From: Prevotella sp.
Lineage (GTDB): Bacteria; Bacteroidota; Bacteroidia; Bacteroidales; Bacteroidaceae
Direction: 5' to 3'
DNA length: 64,000 bases
Assembly (NCBI GenBank): GCA_016285075.1
Contig: JAEEQB010000023.1
Span: 1 to 64,000, forward strand
Program-made: the position numbers and the translations under genes
Part shown: piece after piece, positions 1 to 9,765 of the stretch
Layout: every line of letters begins with the position of its first letter
Numbering within the stretch: the first letter of the stretch is position 1
The notes under the pieces: model-generated
Seen by the model: the letters and a program-made list of their open reading frames with translations, nothing else
Told to the model about the DNA's origin: nothing
Database searches by the model: none

Positions 1-2
1 GC

Positions 3-905
3 CATTATATCAATGAGGATATGGGCTACAAGCAGTATTCTGCTTATGGCAGCAAAATTCTTGCGACACTGTCGCAAAGATTGACTGCACGTTATGGCAA
101 GGGATATACCTATACTGCTGTCACAAGGATGATGAAAGTTGCTCGTTTTTATAGCGACGAAGAAATGTTTGCGACACTGTCGCAAACATTAACGTGGAGT
201 CATTTTTTGGAACTCGTTACCATAGAAGATAATAACAAGCGATTGTTTTATCAACAGATGGGCATTGTTGAGCATTGGAGTGTCAGGCAGTTACGAGATA
301 AACAGGATGAGATGGCATACGAACGCTCTTTGATAGCTGTAAAACCCGAAGATGAGATAATGAAGACTCTTGAGAAAGTGACTCCAACCCACATGGAGCC
401 AGATGTAGTGCTACGCAACTCATACGTGCTGGATTTCTTGGGGCTAAACGGCTACTATTCCGAAGAAGAACTGGAAGATGCTATCGCCAAACAGTTAGAG
501 GCTTTTATCCTTGAGCTTGGACAAGGTTTCGCATTCTTGGAGCGTCAGAAACGTTTCACAATTGATGGCACAGACTATTATCTTGATTTGCTTTTCTATC
601 ATCGAAAGTTGAAGTGCCTGATTGCTATTGACCTCAAACTTGGAAAATTCAAGCCTCAATATAAGGGGCAGATGGAATTATATCTCAAATACCTGCAGAA
701 ATATGATATGCAACCAGATGAGAATTCTCCTATCGGTCTTCTGCTATGCAGCGAAGGTAATACAGAACATATTGAACTGATGATGCTGAATGAGGATCAC
801 ATTAAAGTGGCTCAATACCTTACCTGCCTACCAGATAAACAGTGGTTTATTGACAAACTCAATCGTTCAATACTCATTGCTAAGGAATATAATGACAATC
901 GCTAA
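3..905 (+). CDS. PDDEXK nuclease domain protein, YhcG/DUF1016 family; 5' end outside window
   Basis: Open frame runs upstream of the listed ATG to the window edge (HYINEDMGYKQYSAYG...); C-terminal FTIDGTDYYLDLLFYHRKLKCLIAIDLKLGKFKPQYKGQMELYLKYL is characteristic of the DUF1016 nuclease domain. Confidence 0.85.
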   Translation, partial: HYINEDMGYKQYSAYGSKILATLSQRLTARYGKGYTYTAVTRMMKVARFYSDEEMFATLSQTLTWSHFLELVTIEDNNKRLFYQQMGIVEHWSVRQLRDKQDEMAYERSLIAVKPEDEIMKTLEKVTPTHMEPDVVLRNSYVLDFLGLNGYYSEEELEDAIAKQLEAFILELGQGFAFLERQKRFTIDGTDYYLDLLFYHRKLKCLIAIDLKLGKFKPQYKGQMELYLKYLQKYDMQPDENSPIGLLLCSEGNTEHIELMMLNEDHIKVAQYLTCLPDKQWFIDKLNRSILIAKEYNDNR

Positions 906-1035
906 GGAATATCCGCACAGTCGTTGGGTAATAGGACGTAGCCTAATACGCACTTTTCTAGCAGGTGCCACAAAAGATGTCGCAATCTGCTTAGTGAGCG
1001 AGGAGCAAGCTCAGAATGAAAAAGTTGATCCCTGA

Positions 1036-1068
1036 TTTGTTCAGTTCGAAGAAATTATGTACCTTTGC
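1036..1068 (+). promoter_or_regulatory. Bacteroidota-type promoter (TTTG ... TACCTTTGC) with no ORF directly downstream
   Basis: TTTG at about 1036-1039 and TACCTTTGC at about 1060-1068, roughly 20 bp apart; matches the Bacteroidota -33/-7 pattern. Confidence 0.5.
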
Positions 1069-1114
1069 ACCCGATGATGAGTCATAAAAACGGCTGGTGA
1101 CACATCATCGGGTG
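1068..1114. repeat. 12-bp perfect inverted repeat (hairpin)
   Basis: CACCCGATGATG (1068-1079) and CATCATCGGGTG (1103-1114) are exact reverse complements. Confidence 0.7.
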
Positions 1115-1589
1115 TTCATTGAGTGCATTTCATAGCAAAATGTGGAATTCAGAACGGTTTCCAATTCGTAACCCAGATTTTCCTCAATCCCCCAGACTGC
1201 CTTTATACGAAGAAAAGTTGAGAATTCTTGCAAAGTTACGAAAAAACGAGAGCAGAACAAAGAAACTCATTTCTTTTTTTGCCGAGACAGAGTAATTTCG
1301 CCATCTTTTGATGGCAAAGTTACGAAAAAACGAAGGAAATAGTATAGGGAAAACCTCTTTCCTATATTGAAGTTCGGCATCTTTGAGGGAATTCTATTAA
1401 ATTTTGTGTAAAATATGATGATAACTCTCATATTCTCGAATTTCTTATGTAAATTTGCAGGCAATTGGTGCACATGGTAAAAAAAAAAGGATCTTTTTTC
1501 TCCCACATGTCCCATGTTTTGAGATAACATGCGACTAATTATGAAGCCAAACAAAAAGACAACGAAGTAGAACGAATAAATTGATAGTT

Positions 1590-2044
1590 ATGAAACTCGC
1601 AGAAGCATTAAGCATCCGTAAGGATTTGAGAAACGCATCCAACAGATTGGGAAGCGCTTGGAGGATAACGTGAAGGTTCAGGAGGGTGATGAGCCGGCCG
1701 AGGACCCAAATGAGCTGATGAAAGAGCTGGACGAATGCTTGAACAGGCTGGAAGAACTGATTTGGCGCATTAACTTGACCAACGTGAAAACCGTTAATGA
1801 GGCTGGAAAGACCGTTACGCAACTGATGGCCGAGAAAGATGTATTGACATTGCGCATATCCACACTACGTAACACTTTCGACAGAGCTTCGTCACAACGC
1901 GAGCGCTACTCTCATTCAGAAATAAAGATGGTGACAATCGTAGATGTCAAGCAACTGAGCAAGCAGATTGATGACTACTCGGCCCAATTGCGCAAACTTG
2001 ACATTGAGATTCAGGCGCTAAATTTCCAAACTGAACTCATCTGA
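1590..2044 (+). pseudogene. DIP1984-like family protein, interrupted by an apparent 1-bp deletion
   Basis: ATG at 1590 reads MKLAEALSIRKDL, then shifts frame at about 1628-1630; the continuing frame reads (Q)KRIQQIGKRLEDNVKVQEGDEPAEDP... to 2044. Total length 455 nt is one short of a codon multiple. Confidence 0.65.
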
Positions 2045-2440
2045 TTTTTTGGGAGGCATCCACATTCGTAGGGTGAACTGAACTTTTATTGATACATTGA
2101 TTGGAATGTAACAGGATGCTTGGAGCGGGCATTTTTCTCTTGGAGAATTCACGGAGCAAGCTCAGCACAACTGCATACGAATGCATCGATCATGTAGCAC
2201 ATTGCACTACCTCCAGTTGACTATGACTGTTGGATGTCTCCTTTTGTCAGTTCACCAAAAGTGTAAGAGAAGCAAGAAGAGACTGTAATGGAGTTATTCG
2301 CCTAACTTGGACAAAGCAATTAGGCACCTGCGGAACGTAAGAATCATTACAAAGAAACAAAAAAAACGTAAAACGCTTGCACGTTTCATGGAAAAGTCCT
2401 ACTTTTGTAGGCTGAAAACATGAACAAAACTGTGATTATT

Positions 2441-3001
2441 ATGATAGACGTAAAAGAAACCCTGAAGAAGAGTGAGGAGAGAATGGAAATGGCAGCGATG
2501 TTCCTGGAGGACGAGCTGAACCGCATCCGTGCCGGACGTGCCAATGTGGCCATTCTCGACGGAGTAAGAGTGATGAACTACGGCGCAAAGGTGCCATTGA
2601 ACCAAGTGGCTTCTGTGAACTGCCCCGATGCGCGTACCATAGCCATCAAGCCTTGGGACCGCAAGCAGATCAAGGACATAGAGAAAGCCATCATGGACAG
2701 CGATGTAGGCATCACCCCAGAGAACAATGGAGAGATGATCCGCCTGACCATCCCCCAGCCCACCGAAGAGCGCCGTCGTGACTTGGTGAAGCAGTGTAAC
2801 AAGATAGCCGAGAAAGCCAAGGTGGAGGTGCGCAACGTGCGCAGCGACATCAAGGACAAACTGAAGAAGGCCATCAAGGACGGACTGTCTGAGGACAACG
2901 AGAAAGACGCCGAACTGGAGTTGCAGAAGATTCACGACAAGTACATCAAGAAACTCGATGCACTGATTGAGGCTAAGAACAAGGAAATCATGACTGTATA
3001 G
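2441..3001 (+). CDS. frr: Ribosome recycling factor
   Basis: MIDVKETLKKSEERMEMA..LNRIRAGRANVAILDGVRVMNYG..PLNQVASVNCPDARTIAIKPWD; start taken at 2441 inside the listed ORF. Confidence 0.97.
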   Translation: MIDVKETLKKSEERMEMAAMFLEDELNRIRAGRANVAILDGVRVMNYGAKVPLNQVASVNCPDARTIAIKPWDRKQIKDIEKAIMDSDVGITPENNGEMIRLTIPQPTEERRRDLVKQCNKIAEKAKVEVRNVRSDIKDKLKKAIKDGLSEDNEKDAELELQKIHDKYIKKLDALIEAKNKEIMTV

Positions 3002-3029
3002 AATATAGTTCGCAGTCCATGGTTCACTG

Positions 3030-3066
3030 TCAACTACACACTATGAACCATGAACTATGAATTATG
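3030..3066. repeat. Short heptamer-type repeat (ATGAACT-like) abutting the rsgA start
   Basis: actatgaaccatgaactatgaattatgaac; same heptamer family (reverse complement) as the array at 22445-22556. Confidence 0.5.
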
Positions 3067-3993
3067 AACTGGATGAAGGGACTTGTTGTAAAGAATACAG
3101 GAAGCTGGTACACCGTCCGCACAGACGATGGCCAGCTTGTTGATTGTAAGGTAAAAGGGAATTTCCGGTTGCGAGGCATACGGAGCACCAATCCTGTTGC
3201 TGTGGGCGACCGTGTCACGGTGAATGACGAATGCTGGATAACAGGCATTGAGGACCGACGTAACTACATCATCCGCAAGAGTATCAACCTGTCCAAGCAA
3301 AGCCATATCCTGGCTGCCAATGTAGACCAGGCTTTCCTGACAATCACCGTCTTCCGTCCTGAGACATCCACCACTTTTATCGACCGGTTCCTGGCCTCGG
3401 CCGAGGCCTATAGGGTGCCAGTGGTCCTGGTCTTCAATAAGACGGACCTGCTGGACGAAGAAGAGAGACGCTATCAGCAGATGATGGTCAACCTCTATGA
3501 GACCGTTGGCTACGAGTGTCGCCAGATTTCAGCACAGACAGGACAAGGTGTGGAAGAACTGCGTCCTCTGCTGGAAGGAAAAATCACCCTGCTCAGCGGT
3601 AATAGCGGCGTAGGGAAATCCACCCTCATCAACAGACTGGTGCCAGGCCTCAACCTGCGTACGGCGGAAATCAGCGATGCACACAATACAGGCATGCACA
3701 CCACCACGTTCTCAGAGATGATTCCATTATCAGCAAACACCTGGCTCATTGATACCCCAGGTATCAAGGGCTTCGGCACTTTCGACATGGAACCAGAGGA
3801 ACTGACCGGCTACTTCAAGGAGATATTCCGGTTCTCGAAGGACTGCCGTTTCTCCAACTGTACTCATACCCACGAGCCAGGGTGTGCAGTGCTCAAAGCC
3901 TTGGAAGACCATTACATTGCCTCCAGCAGATACCAGTCATACCTCTCCATGCTCAACGACAAGGATGAAAGCAAGTACCGTGAAGCTTATTAA
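3064..3993 (+). CDS. rsgA: Ribosome small subunit-dependent GTPase A
   Basis: [29 protein letters not shown] and C-terminal [14 protein letters not shown] zinc motif. Confidence 0.96.
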   Translation: MNWMKGLVVKNTGSWYTVRTDDGQLVDCKVKGNFRLRGIRSTNPVAVGDRVTVNDECWITGIEDRRNYIIRKSINLSKQSHILAANVDQAFLTITVFRPETSTTFIDRFLASAEAYRVPVVLVFNKTDLLDEEERRYQQMMVNLYETVGYECRQISAQTGQGVEELRPLLEGKITLLSGNSGVGKSTLINRLVPGLNLRTAEISDAHNTGMHTTTFSEMIPLSANTWLIDTPGIKGFGTFDMEPEELTGYFKEIFRFSKDCRFSNCTHTHEPGCAVLKALEDHYIASSRYQSYLSMLNDKDESKYREAY

Positions 3994-4032
3994 GAACAGA
4001 CAGTTATTCAGGCAGTTAAACAGGAAGTTAAA

Positions 4033-6471
4033 ATGAGACACATAGCATTCGTGGCCTTACTGACTATTGGTATGTCGGCCACGGCACAAGTAAAGACAGA
4101 AATAAAGCAGTTCAATCAGGCAGGGCCTTTTGCCGTGAGCAAGCCCTTTGCCATAGATACCGTCGACGTAAAAGGCAAGAAGTTCGATGACAATGTCCTA
4201 TTGGGTGGAATCAACCAGCTAGCCCCCACTACACAGACATTCTCGGGAGCCGTGCTTCCTTCGCTGGAAGACAGCCGCTCTGTGGGTATGCTGACGTTCT
4301 ATGTGAACAACAGCGACTACCTGAAAGGAAAGATCGAGGTGAAGGGACCCAAGCACTACAAGCTGTTCATCGACGGTCAGGAGGGTGGCGGCGAGCTGAA
4401 ACTGGCTCCAGAGCACCATACTTTCTGCATCAAATACTTGGCTGAGCCCAAGGACACCGACAGTATCAGCGTCATCATTGATGCGCCTAAGACAGTGGAC
4501 TATACGCTGGACAAACAGCACCCTTACATGGTGCATGACCTCACCGACGGACGCCGTGTACGGGGGGTGAGCCTGTCGGCCGACGGTAAATATATATGTG
4601 TGAGTTACCAGGTGACCGAACGGGGTGGCAACAGCCGCTGGCAGTACGAATTGCGTGACACGAAGAAAGGCACGCTGATAGCCACACCTAACCGGAACCT
4701 GCGTTGGATGCCCCGTTCCATTGCCTGCCTCGAAGAAGAAAAAGAGCAAGGATGCCGTGTGCTATACAAGGTGGATCCACTGACAGGTGAACGTACCCGA
4801 TGGGCAGCAGGTGTGCCCGATGGCAGCTATACCGTAAGCCCCACTGAGGACTATCTGATCATCTCCGTTCAGGAAGAAGGGCCGAAGGAAGACAAGGATG
4901 TTTTCGAAGTGCTGGAAATGGATGACCGTCAGCCTGGTTGGCGCACCCGTAGCTATCTGATGAAATACGACGTGCAGACGGGTATATCCCAGCGCATTAC
5001 CTTGGGCACGAAAGGCGAATACCTGTCGGACATCTCTCAAGACGGCCGAAAGTTGCTGATCACGTCATCTTACTCGCGTCTGGCAAAACGCCCTACGGAA
5101 GTGGAGGATGTGTTCATCATGGATGCACAGACCCTGAAGGTGGACACATTGTTGCAGTGTGAGGGATTCCTTGGCGGTGGATGCTTCTCGCCCGACGGTT
5201 CCCAAATACTGTTTACGGGAACTCCCGAAGCCTTCAACCGCATAGGCTGTCAGCTGCCTGCCAACGTCACACCGAGTATGACGGAAAACGAGTTGTTCCT
5301 GTATGACATTGCCACGAAAAAAGTGACACCACTTACCAAGGACTTCGACCCTAGCCTTGACGGCAGTCCTGACTGGTCATGGGCCGACGGACAGATCTAT
5401 TTCCGTGCCGAGTGCCGCGACTACATCTACCTCTATCAGCTCAACCCCAAGACGGGAAAGATTCAGAAGCTGCCCTGCGCTGGCGATGACGTATATCGGT
5501 TCGACATGGCTTCCTGCGCCAATACCCTGGCATGGCTCTCCTATAACACGCTGGAGCCGGCATCTGCCTATGTCGCCATCCAGCCGTGGTCAAAGTCATG
5601 CCTCACACTCTTCAAAGGTAGTGATGCCCTGGGCGACGCCGAAGTAGGCACCTGCGAGGATTGGAACTTCACCAATTCACGTGGCGACACCGTTTACGGC
5701 CGTCTGTACTTGCCTAAGGACTTTGACAAGACCAAGAAATACCCGATGATTGTCTACTACTACGGAGGTTGCTCGCCCGTATCCCGTTACTTCGAGTCGC
5801 CATACGCTCCGCAGTACTGGAACTCACTGGGCTACGTGGCTTATATCCTCCAGCCCAGCGGTGCTACCGGATTTGGTCAGGAGTGGGCTTCACGTCATGT
5901 GAATACCGCTGGCCGAGGCCCTGCCGAGGATATCATCGAGGGAACAAAGAAGATCTGTGAAGAGCATCCCTTCATCAATCCGAAGAAGATAGGTTGCATG
6001 GGTGCTTCGTACGGAGGCTTCATGACCCAGTATCTGCAAACACAGACCGACATCTTCGCCGCTGCCGTCAGTCATGCCGGCATCGCCAACCATACCAGCT
6101 ACTGGGGCGAAGGCTACTGGGGCTATAACTATAGCGAGGTGTCGATGGCAAACAGCTACCCCTGGAGCCATCGTCAACTCTATGTAGACCAGTCGCCACT
6201 GTTCAATGCCGACAAGATCCATACACCACTGCTGCTGCTTCACGGCAATGCCGACACGAACGTTCCACTGATTGAGAGTCTCCAGATGTTCACTGCTCTG
6301 AAACTCCTGGGACGTGACGTGGCGCTGGTAGAGGTGGAAGGCGAAAACCACCATATCCTCGAATACGGGAAAAAGGAGAAATGGCTCGCCACCCAGATGG
6401 CATGGTTCGCACGTTGGCTCAAGGATGACCCAACCTGGTGGAATGAACTCTATCCTAAGAAGAACCTATAG
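4033..6471 (+). CDS. S9 family serine peptidase (prolyl oligopeptidase/DPP-like), secreted
   Basis: Signal peptide; GASYGGFMT nucleophile motif; C-terminal HGNADTNVP and ENHH. Confidence 0.92.
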   Translation: MRHIAFVALLTIGMSATAQVKTEIKQFNQAGPFAVSKPFAIDTVDVKGKKFDDNVLLGGINQLAPTTQTFSGAVLPSLEDSRSVGMLTFYVNNSDYLKGKIEVKGPKHYKLFIDGQEGGGELKLAPEHHTFCIKYLAEPKDTDSISVIIDAPKTVDYTLDKQHPYMVHDLTDGRRVRGVSLSADGKYICVSYQVTERGGNSRWQYELRDTKKGTLIATPNRNLRWMPRSIACLEEEKEQGCRVLYKVDPLTGERTRWAAGVPDGSYTVSPTEDYLIISVQEEGPKEDKDVFEVLEMDDRQPGWRTRSYLMKYDVQTGISQRITLGTKGEYLSDISQDGRKLLITSSYSRLAKRPTEVEDVFIMDAQTLKVDTLLQCEGFLGGGCFSPDGSQILFTGTPEAFNRIGCQLPANVTPSMTENELFLYDIATKKVTPLTKDFDPSLDGSPDWSWADGQIYFRAECRDYIYLYQLNPKTGKIQKLPCAGDDVYRFDMASCANTLAWLSYNTLEPASAYVAIQPWSKSCLTLFKGSDALGDAEVGTCEDWNFTNSRGDTVYGRLYLPKDFDKTKKYPMIVYYYGGCSPVSRYFESPYAPQYWNSLGYVAYILQPSGATGFGQEWASRHVNTAGRGPAEDIIEGTKKICEEHPFINPKKIGCMGASYGGFMTQYLQTQTDIFAAAVSHAGIANHTSYWGEGYWGYNYSEVSMANSYPWSHRQLYVDQSPLFNADKIHTPLLLLHGNADTNVPLIESLQMFTALKLLGRDVALVEVEGENHHILEYGKKEKWLATQMAWFARWLKDDPTWWNELYPKKNL

Positions 6472-6494
6472 ATGTGTGGAATAAGGACTGTGGA

Positions 6495-7265
6495 ATGGAT
6501 AGAAAACTGATACTGATATCCAACGACGACGGCTATCAAGCTAAAGGCATCAACTGTCTCGTAGAAATGCTGCGCGACCTTGCCGACATTATCGTCTGTG
6601 CACCAGAGGACGCCCGATCAGGGTTCTCCTGTGCCTTTTCTGCCACTATGCCTTTGCGGCTTTGCAAACGGCATGAGGAGCCTGGCGTACAGATATGGTC
6701 TTCGAACGGCACACCAACAGACTGCGTGAAACTGGCACTGTCACAGATTGTGCCTCGCAGACCCGACATGGTCATCGGAGGCATCAACCATGGCGACAAT
6801 GCCTCTGTCAATACACACTACTCTGGCACCATGGGCGTAACGCTTGAAGGATGCATGAAATACATCCCCTCCGTGGCTTACTCGCTGTGTGACCACCGCG
6901 ACGATGCCGACTTTGAACCTCTGCGGCCTTATATCCGGCAGATGACCCAGCGCGTACTGCATGAAGGGCTGCCCATTGGGGTCTGTCTGAACATCAACTT
7001 CCCGCTGGTGGAGTCTTTCCAGGGCGTCAAGGTGTGCCGCATGTCCCTTGGCACATGGGATCACGAGATCACCGTCTGCCACCACCCACGCGGCTACGAC
7101 TACTACTGGATGGTAGGACACTATCAGAACGATGAGCCCGACGCCGTTGATACAGACCGCTGGGCCTTGGACAATGGCTATGTGGCCATCACCCCCACCC
7201 GCATCGATGTCACCGCCCATGAAGCGATGGAGTGCCTGAAGCCATTTGAACATATAGATCTATAG
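6495..7265 (+). CDS. surE: 5'/3'-nucleotidase SurE
   Basis: ILISNDDGYQAKGI..L, SGTMGVTLEG, NINFP; start taken at 6495. Confidence 0.95.
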   Translation: MDRKLILISNDDGYQAKGINCLVEMLRDLADIIVCAPEDARSGFSCAFSATMPLRLCKRHEEPGVQIWSSNGTPTDCVKLALSQIVPRRPDMVIGGINHGDNASVNTHYSGTMGVTLEGCMKYIPSVAYSLCDHRDDADFEPLRPYIRQMTQRVLHEGLPIGVCLNINFPLVESFQGVKVCRMSLGTWDHEITVCHHPRGYDYYWMVGHYQNDEPDAVDTDRWALDNGYVAITPTRIDVTAHEAMECLKPFEHIDL

Positions 7266-7313
7266 CCTCATCGTATCAGAAGGCAAATTATTCACTCTTG
7301 ACTATTCACTTTC

Positions 7314-8459
7314 ATGAAGTACTATCTGATTGTAGGAGAAACATCTGGCGACCTTCACGCCTCGCGTCTGATGCAGTCGCTGAAAGAAGTAGACCCCCAG
7401 GCCGACTTCCGTTTCTTCGGCGGCGATTTCATGGCTGCTGTCGGCGGCACACGGATAAAGCATTACCGTGACCTGGCCTATATGGGGTTCATACCGGTAT
7501 TCCTCCATCTTCCCACCATCCTGCGCAACTTGCGTTTGTGCAAGCACGACATCAGTCAGTGGCAACCCGACGTGGTCATACTTGTCGACTATCCCGGATT
7601 CAATATGAAGATAGCCAAATACGTACATGACCACCGTCAGAACCAGTCACCCAAGGTGTTCTACTATATTTCCCCGAAGATATGGGCATGGAAGGAGTAC
7701 CGCATCAAGACCATCAAGAACTGCGTGGACGAACTGTTCTCCATCCTTCCTTTTGAAGTGCCCTTCTATGAAGAGAAGCACCACTACCCCATTCACTACG
7801 TAGGCAACCCCACCGCCGATGAAGTCAGGGAGTTCCGTGCTTCGGCAGAAAACCCTGTACCACCCTCTCAACACCCCAAACAAATTCTCCTCCTTCCCGG
7901 CAGCCGATACCAGGAGATTAAAGGCAATCTCCCTCCTATGCTCCAAGCTGTCAGCGACCTGTCAGACGACTATCAGATTGTTATCGCCGGTGCACCTTCC
8001 ATTGAGCCGGAGTACTATCAGCAGTTCCTCACCAACGAGGGGACGAAGGCTGGTCTTTTCTTCGGCCAGACCTACGAACTGCTGTCCCGTGCCCATGCCG
8101 CCATCGTTACCAGCGGCACAGCCACGCTGGAGACAGCCCTGTTCAGGGTTCCCCAAGTAGTATGTTACTATACTCCCATACCTTGGTTCTATAGCTGGCT
8201 GCGCAAACGCCTCCTAAAAGTCCCCTACATCTCACTTGTCAACCTTGTGGCAGAACGTGAAGTGGTCAAGGAGCTGGTGGCCGACACCTTCAGCGTTGAT
8301 GGCATCCGTTGCGAGCTTCACCGCCTACTCGACGGAACCGTCCGCCAGCAGATGCTCGCCGACTACGATGAGGTATGGCAGCGCCTGGGTGACCAGAAAG
8401 CCCCCGACTGTGCTGCCCAACTCATGTACAAAATATTAACAGAAAAGGGGAAAGACTAA
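7314..8459 (+). CDS. lpxB: Lipid-A-disaccharide synthase
   Basis: MKYYLIVGETSGDLHASRLM, FFGGDFMAAVGG, LPGSRYQEI, TSGTATLETAL. Confidence 0.95.
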   Translation: MKYYLIVGETSGDLHASRLMQSLKEVDPQADFRFFGGDFMAAVGGTRIKHYRDLAYMGFIPVFLHLPTILRNLRLCKHDISQWQPDVVILVDYPGFNMKIAKYVHDHRQNQSPKVFYYISPKIWAWKEYRIKTIKNCVDELFSILPFEVPFYEEKHHYPIHYVGNPTADEVREFRASAENPVPPSQHPKQILLLPGSRYQEIKGNLPPMLQAVSDLSDDYQIVIAGAPSIEPEYYQQFLTNEGTKAGLFFGQTYELLSRAHAAIVTSGTATLETALFRVPQVVCYYTPIPWFYSWLRKRLLKVPYISLVNLVAEREVVKELVADTFSVDGIRCELHRLLDGTVRQQMLADYDEVWQRLGDQKAPDCAAQLMYKILTEKGKD

Positions 8460-8766
8460 GGTTTTTATCCGCAAGGGTGGCAACAATCGTGAGGGCAACT
8501 GTAAGAGTCAGCCCCCCCTGTAGGCAACAGTCAGATGTACGCCCTCCAGGAAATGGACAAAGCTTTGGAACGCTGTCTGAGATTTGGTCACGTAACAGTC
8601 CCTGTCTTTATGGCGTATAGCGAACTGAAACGCAATTCTGCCAGGAGCTATCTCGACAGCATCTGCAAAGGCGACCATCCGCGTCTGTAGTAAATAGAGG
8701 AAAGCCACCGCTGGTTCTACTATCCAAGAAAAGAGACTCCATAGGTGTAAAAAACGGAACAAGGCA

Positions 8767-8844
8767 CCCGCCCGCAGACATGTGGGCGGGCGCCAGCGTT
8801 GATAAGGCCTCCCGCCCGCATTCATACGGACGGGAGGTCTTTTC
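8767..8844 (+). terminator. Two GC-rich hairpins, the second followed by a T tract
   Basis: CCCGCCCGCA/TGTGGGCGGG (8767-8790) and CTCCCGCCCG/CGGACGGGAGG (8809-8837) followed by tcttttctt. Confidence 0.6.
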
Positions 8845-9290
8845 TTGTTACCCGGCACCTTTCTCCCGTTTCCCCCGCACCTTTCTCCCGCTTTACTACC
8901 GAGGTACTCCCTCTCGCCCCGCCGCTCTGACTCTTCCAGTGCGAAGATTCAATTCTCTCAGCCCGCTGCTCTGATTCTGTCAGTCCGTAACTCCCTTTCT
9001 GTCAGTCCGCAACCCTTATCCTTTTGCGCCGTGGCTCCCCTTTTGACTGCCAAAAGAAACTCTGGTATCATACTAAAGGTGCTCTGTTATGACACCATAG
9101 GCGCTGTAGTATGACACCAAAGCACCTTGACTGTCAGACTCTCTTCCCTCGTCTGTTAATAAGAGGAACGCCTCTTGCCGGTCAATGCAACTCCGTCAAG
9201 CAATGAACACCGACCATTCAAGCAAGGAAGCACCAGCATTTAAGCAAGAAACCGCCGAGATTCAGACAAGGTGAAAGATCCTTTTTTTAT

Positions 9291-9557
9291 TATTGGTGTC
9301 CGCTAAATGCCACAAAGCACCTCTTTTATTAGGAAATTCACTTGTATAAGCCCTATATACAACAAGTTACAACGGCTGTCCGCTAAAGTTTTGCTGTGTG
9401 GAATGCAAACACCATTCACAATATGGCGTTATTGCTTGATTTCACTTTGTTTGGTATCATATTACCACTTTGACGTACAGATGTACATGAACATAGGCGG
9501 CTGTCCGTTAAAAAAGAGAAACTAAAAGTCTGATCAAAAGTTTAGCGGACACCAATA
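9291..9557. mobile_element. MITE-like non-autonomous element, 267 bp
   Basis: Perfect 17-bp terminal inverted repeats TATTGGTGTCCGCTAAA (9291-9307) and TTTAGCGGACACCAATA (9541-9557); flanking 9-bp direct repeats TTTTTTTAT (9282-9290 and 9558-9566); internal TGTCCGCTAAA and TGTCCGTTAAA copies. Confidence 0.75.
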
Positions 9558-9675
9558 TTTTTTTATTGGTCTTTCATGGCCGTAAGGTGCGCCCTGACGT
9601 AACTTAAAGGATTATATTTATACAGGCAAGGCGAAAAAACCTTGTCTTTTTCTTGGATGTTTCGGAAATAATGTC

Positions 9676-9684
9676 TATCTTTGC
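9676..9684 (+). promoter_or_regulatory. Putative -7 box (TATCTTTGC) for the Rpn-family gene
   Basis: TATCTTTGC 82 bp upstream of the ATG at 9766. Confidence 0.45.
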
Positions 9685-9765
9685 CAACAGAACGGCAATC
9701 GTCCCCATAGGACTCTTCGATAGTAGAAGAAAGGATCCGTTCAGCATTGGATAATAAAAGGAAAC

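Noticed and set aside
8508-9114. Short ORFs in the lpxB-downstream region
   Set aside because: Low-complexity or GC-hairpin-derived; no family resemblance and region looks non-coding.
9307-9525. 72-aa ORF inside the MITE-like element as a transposase
   Set aside because: Too short, starts in the TIR and has no DDE or HTH features.
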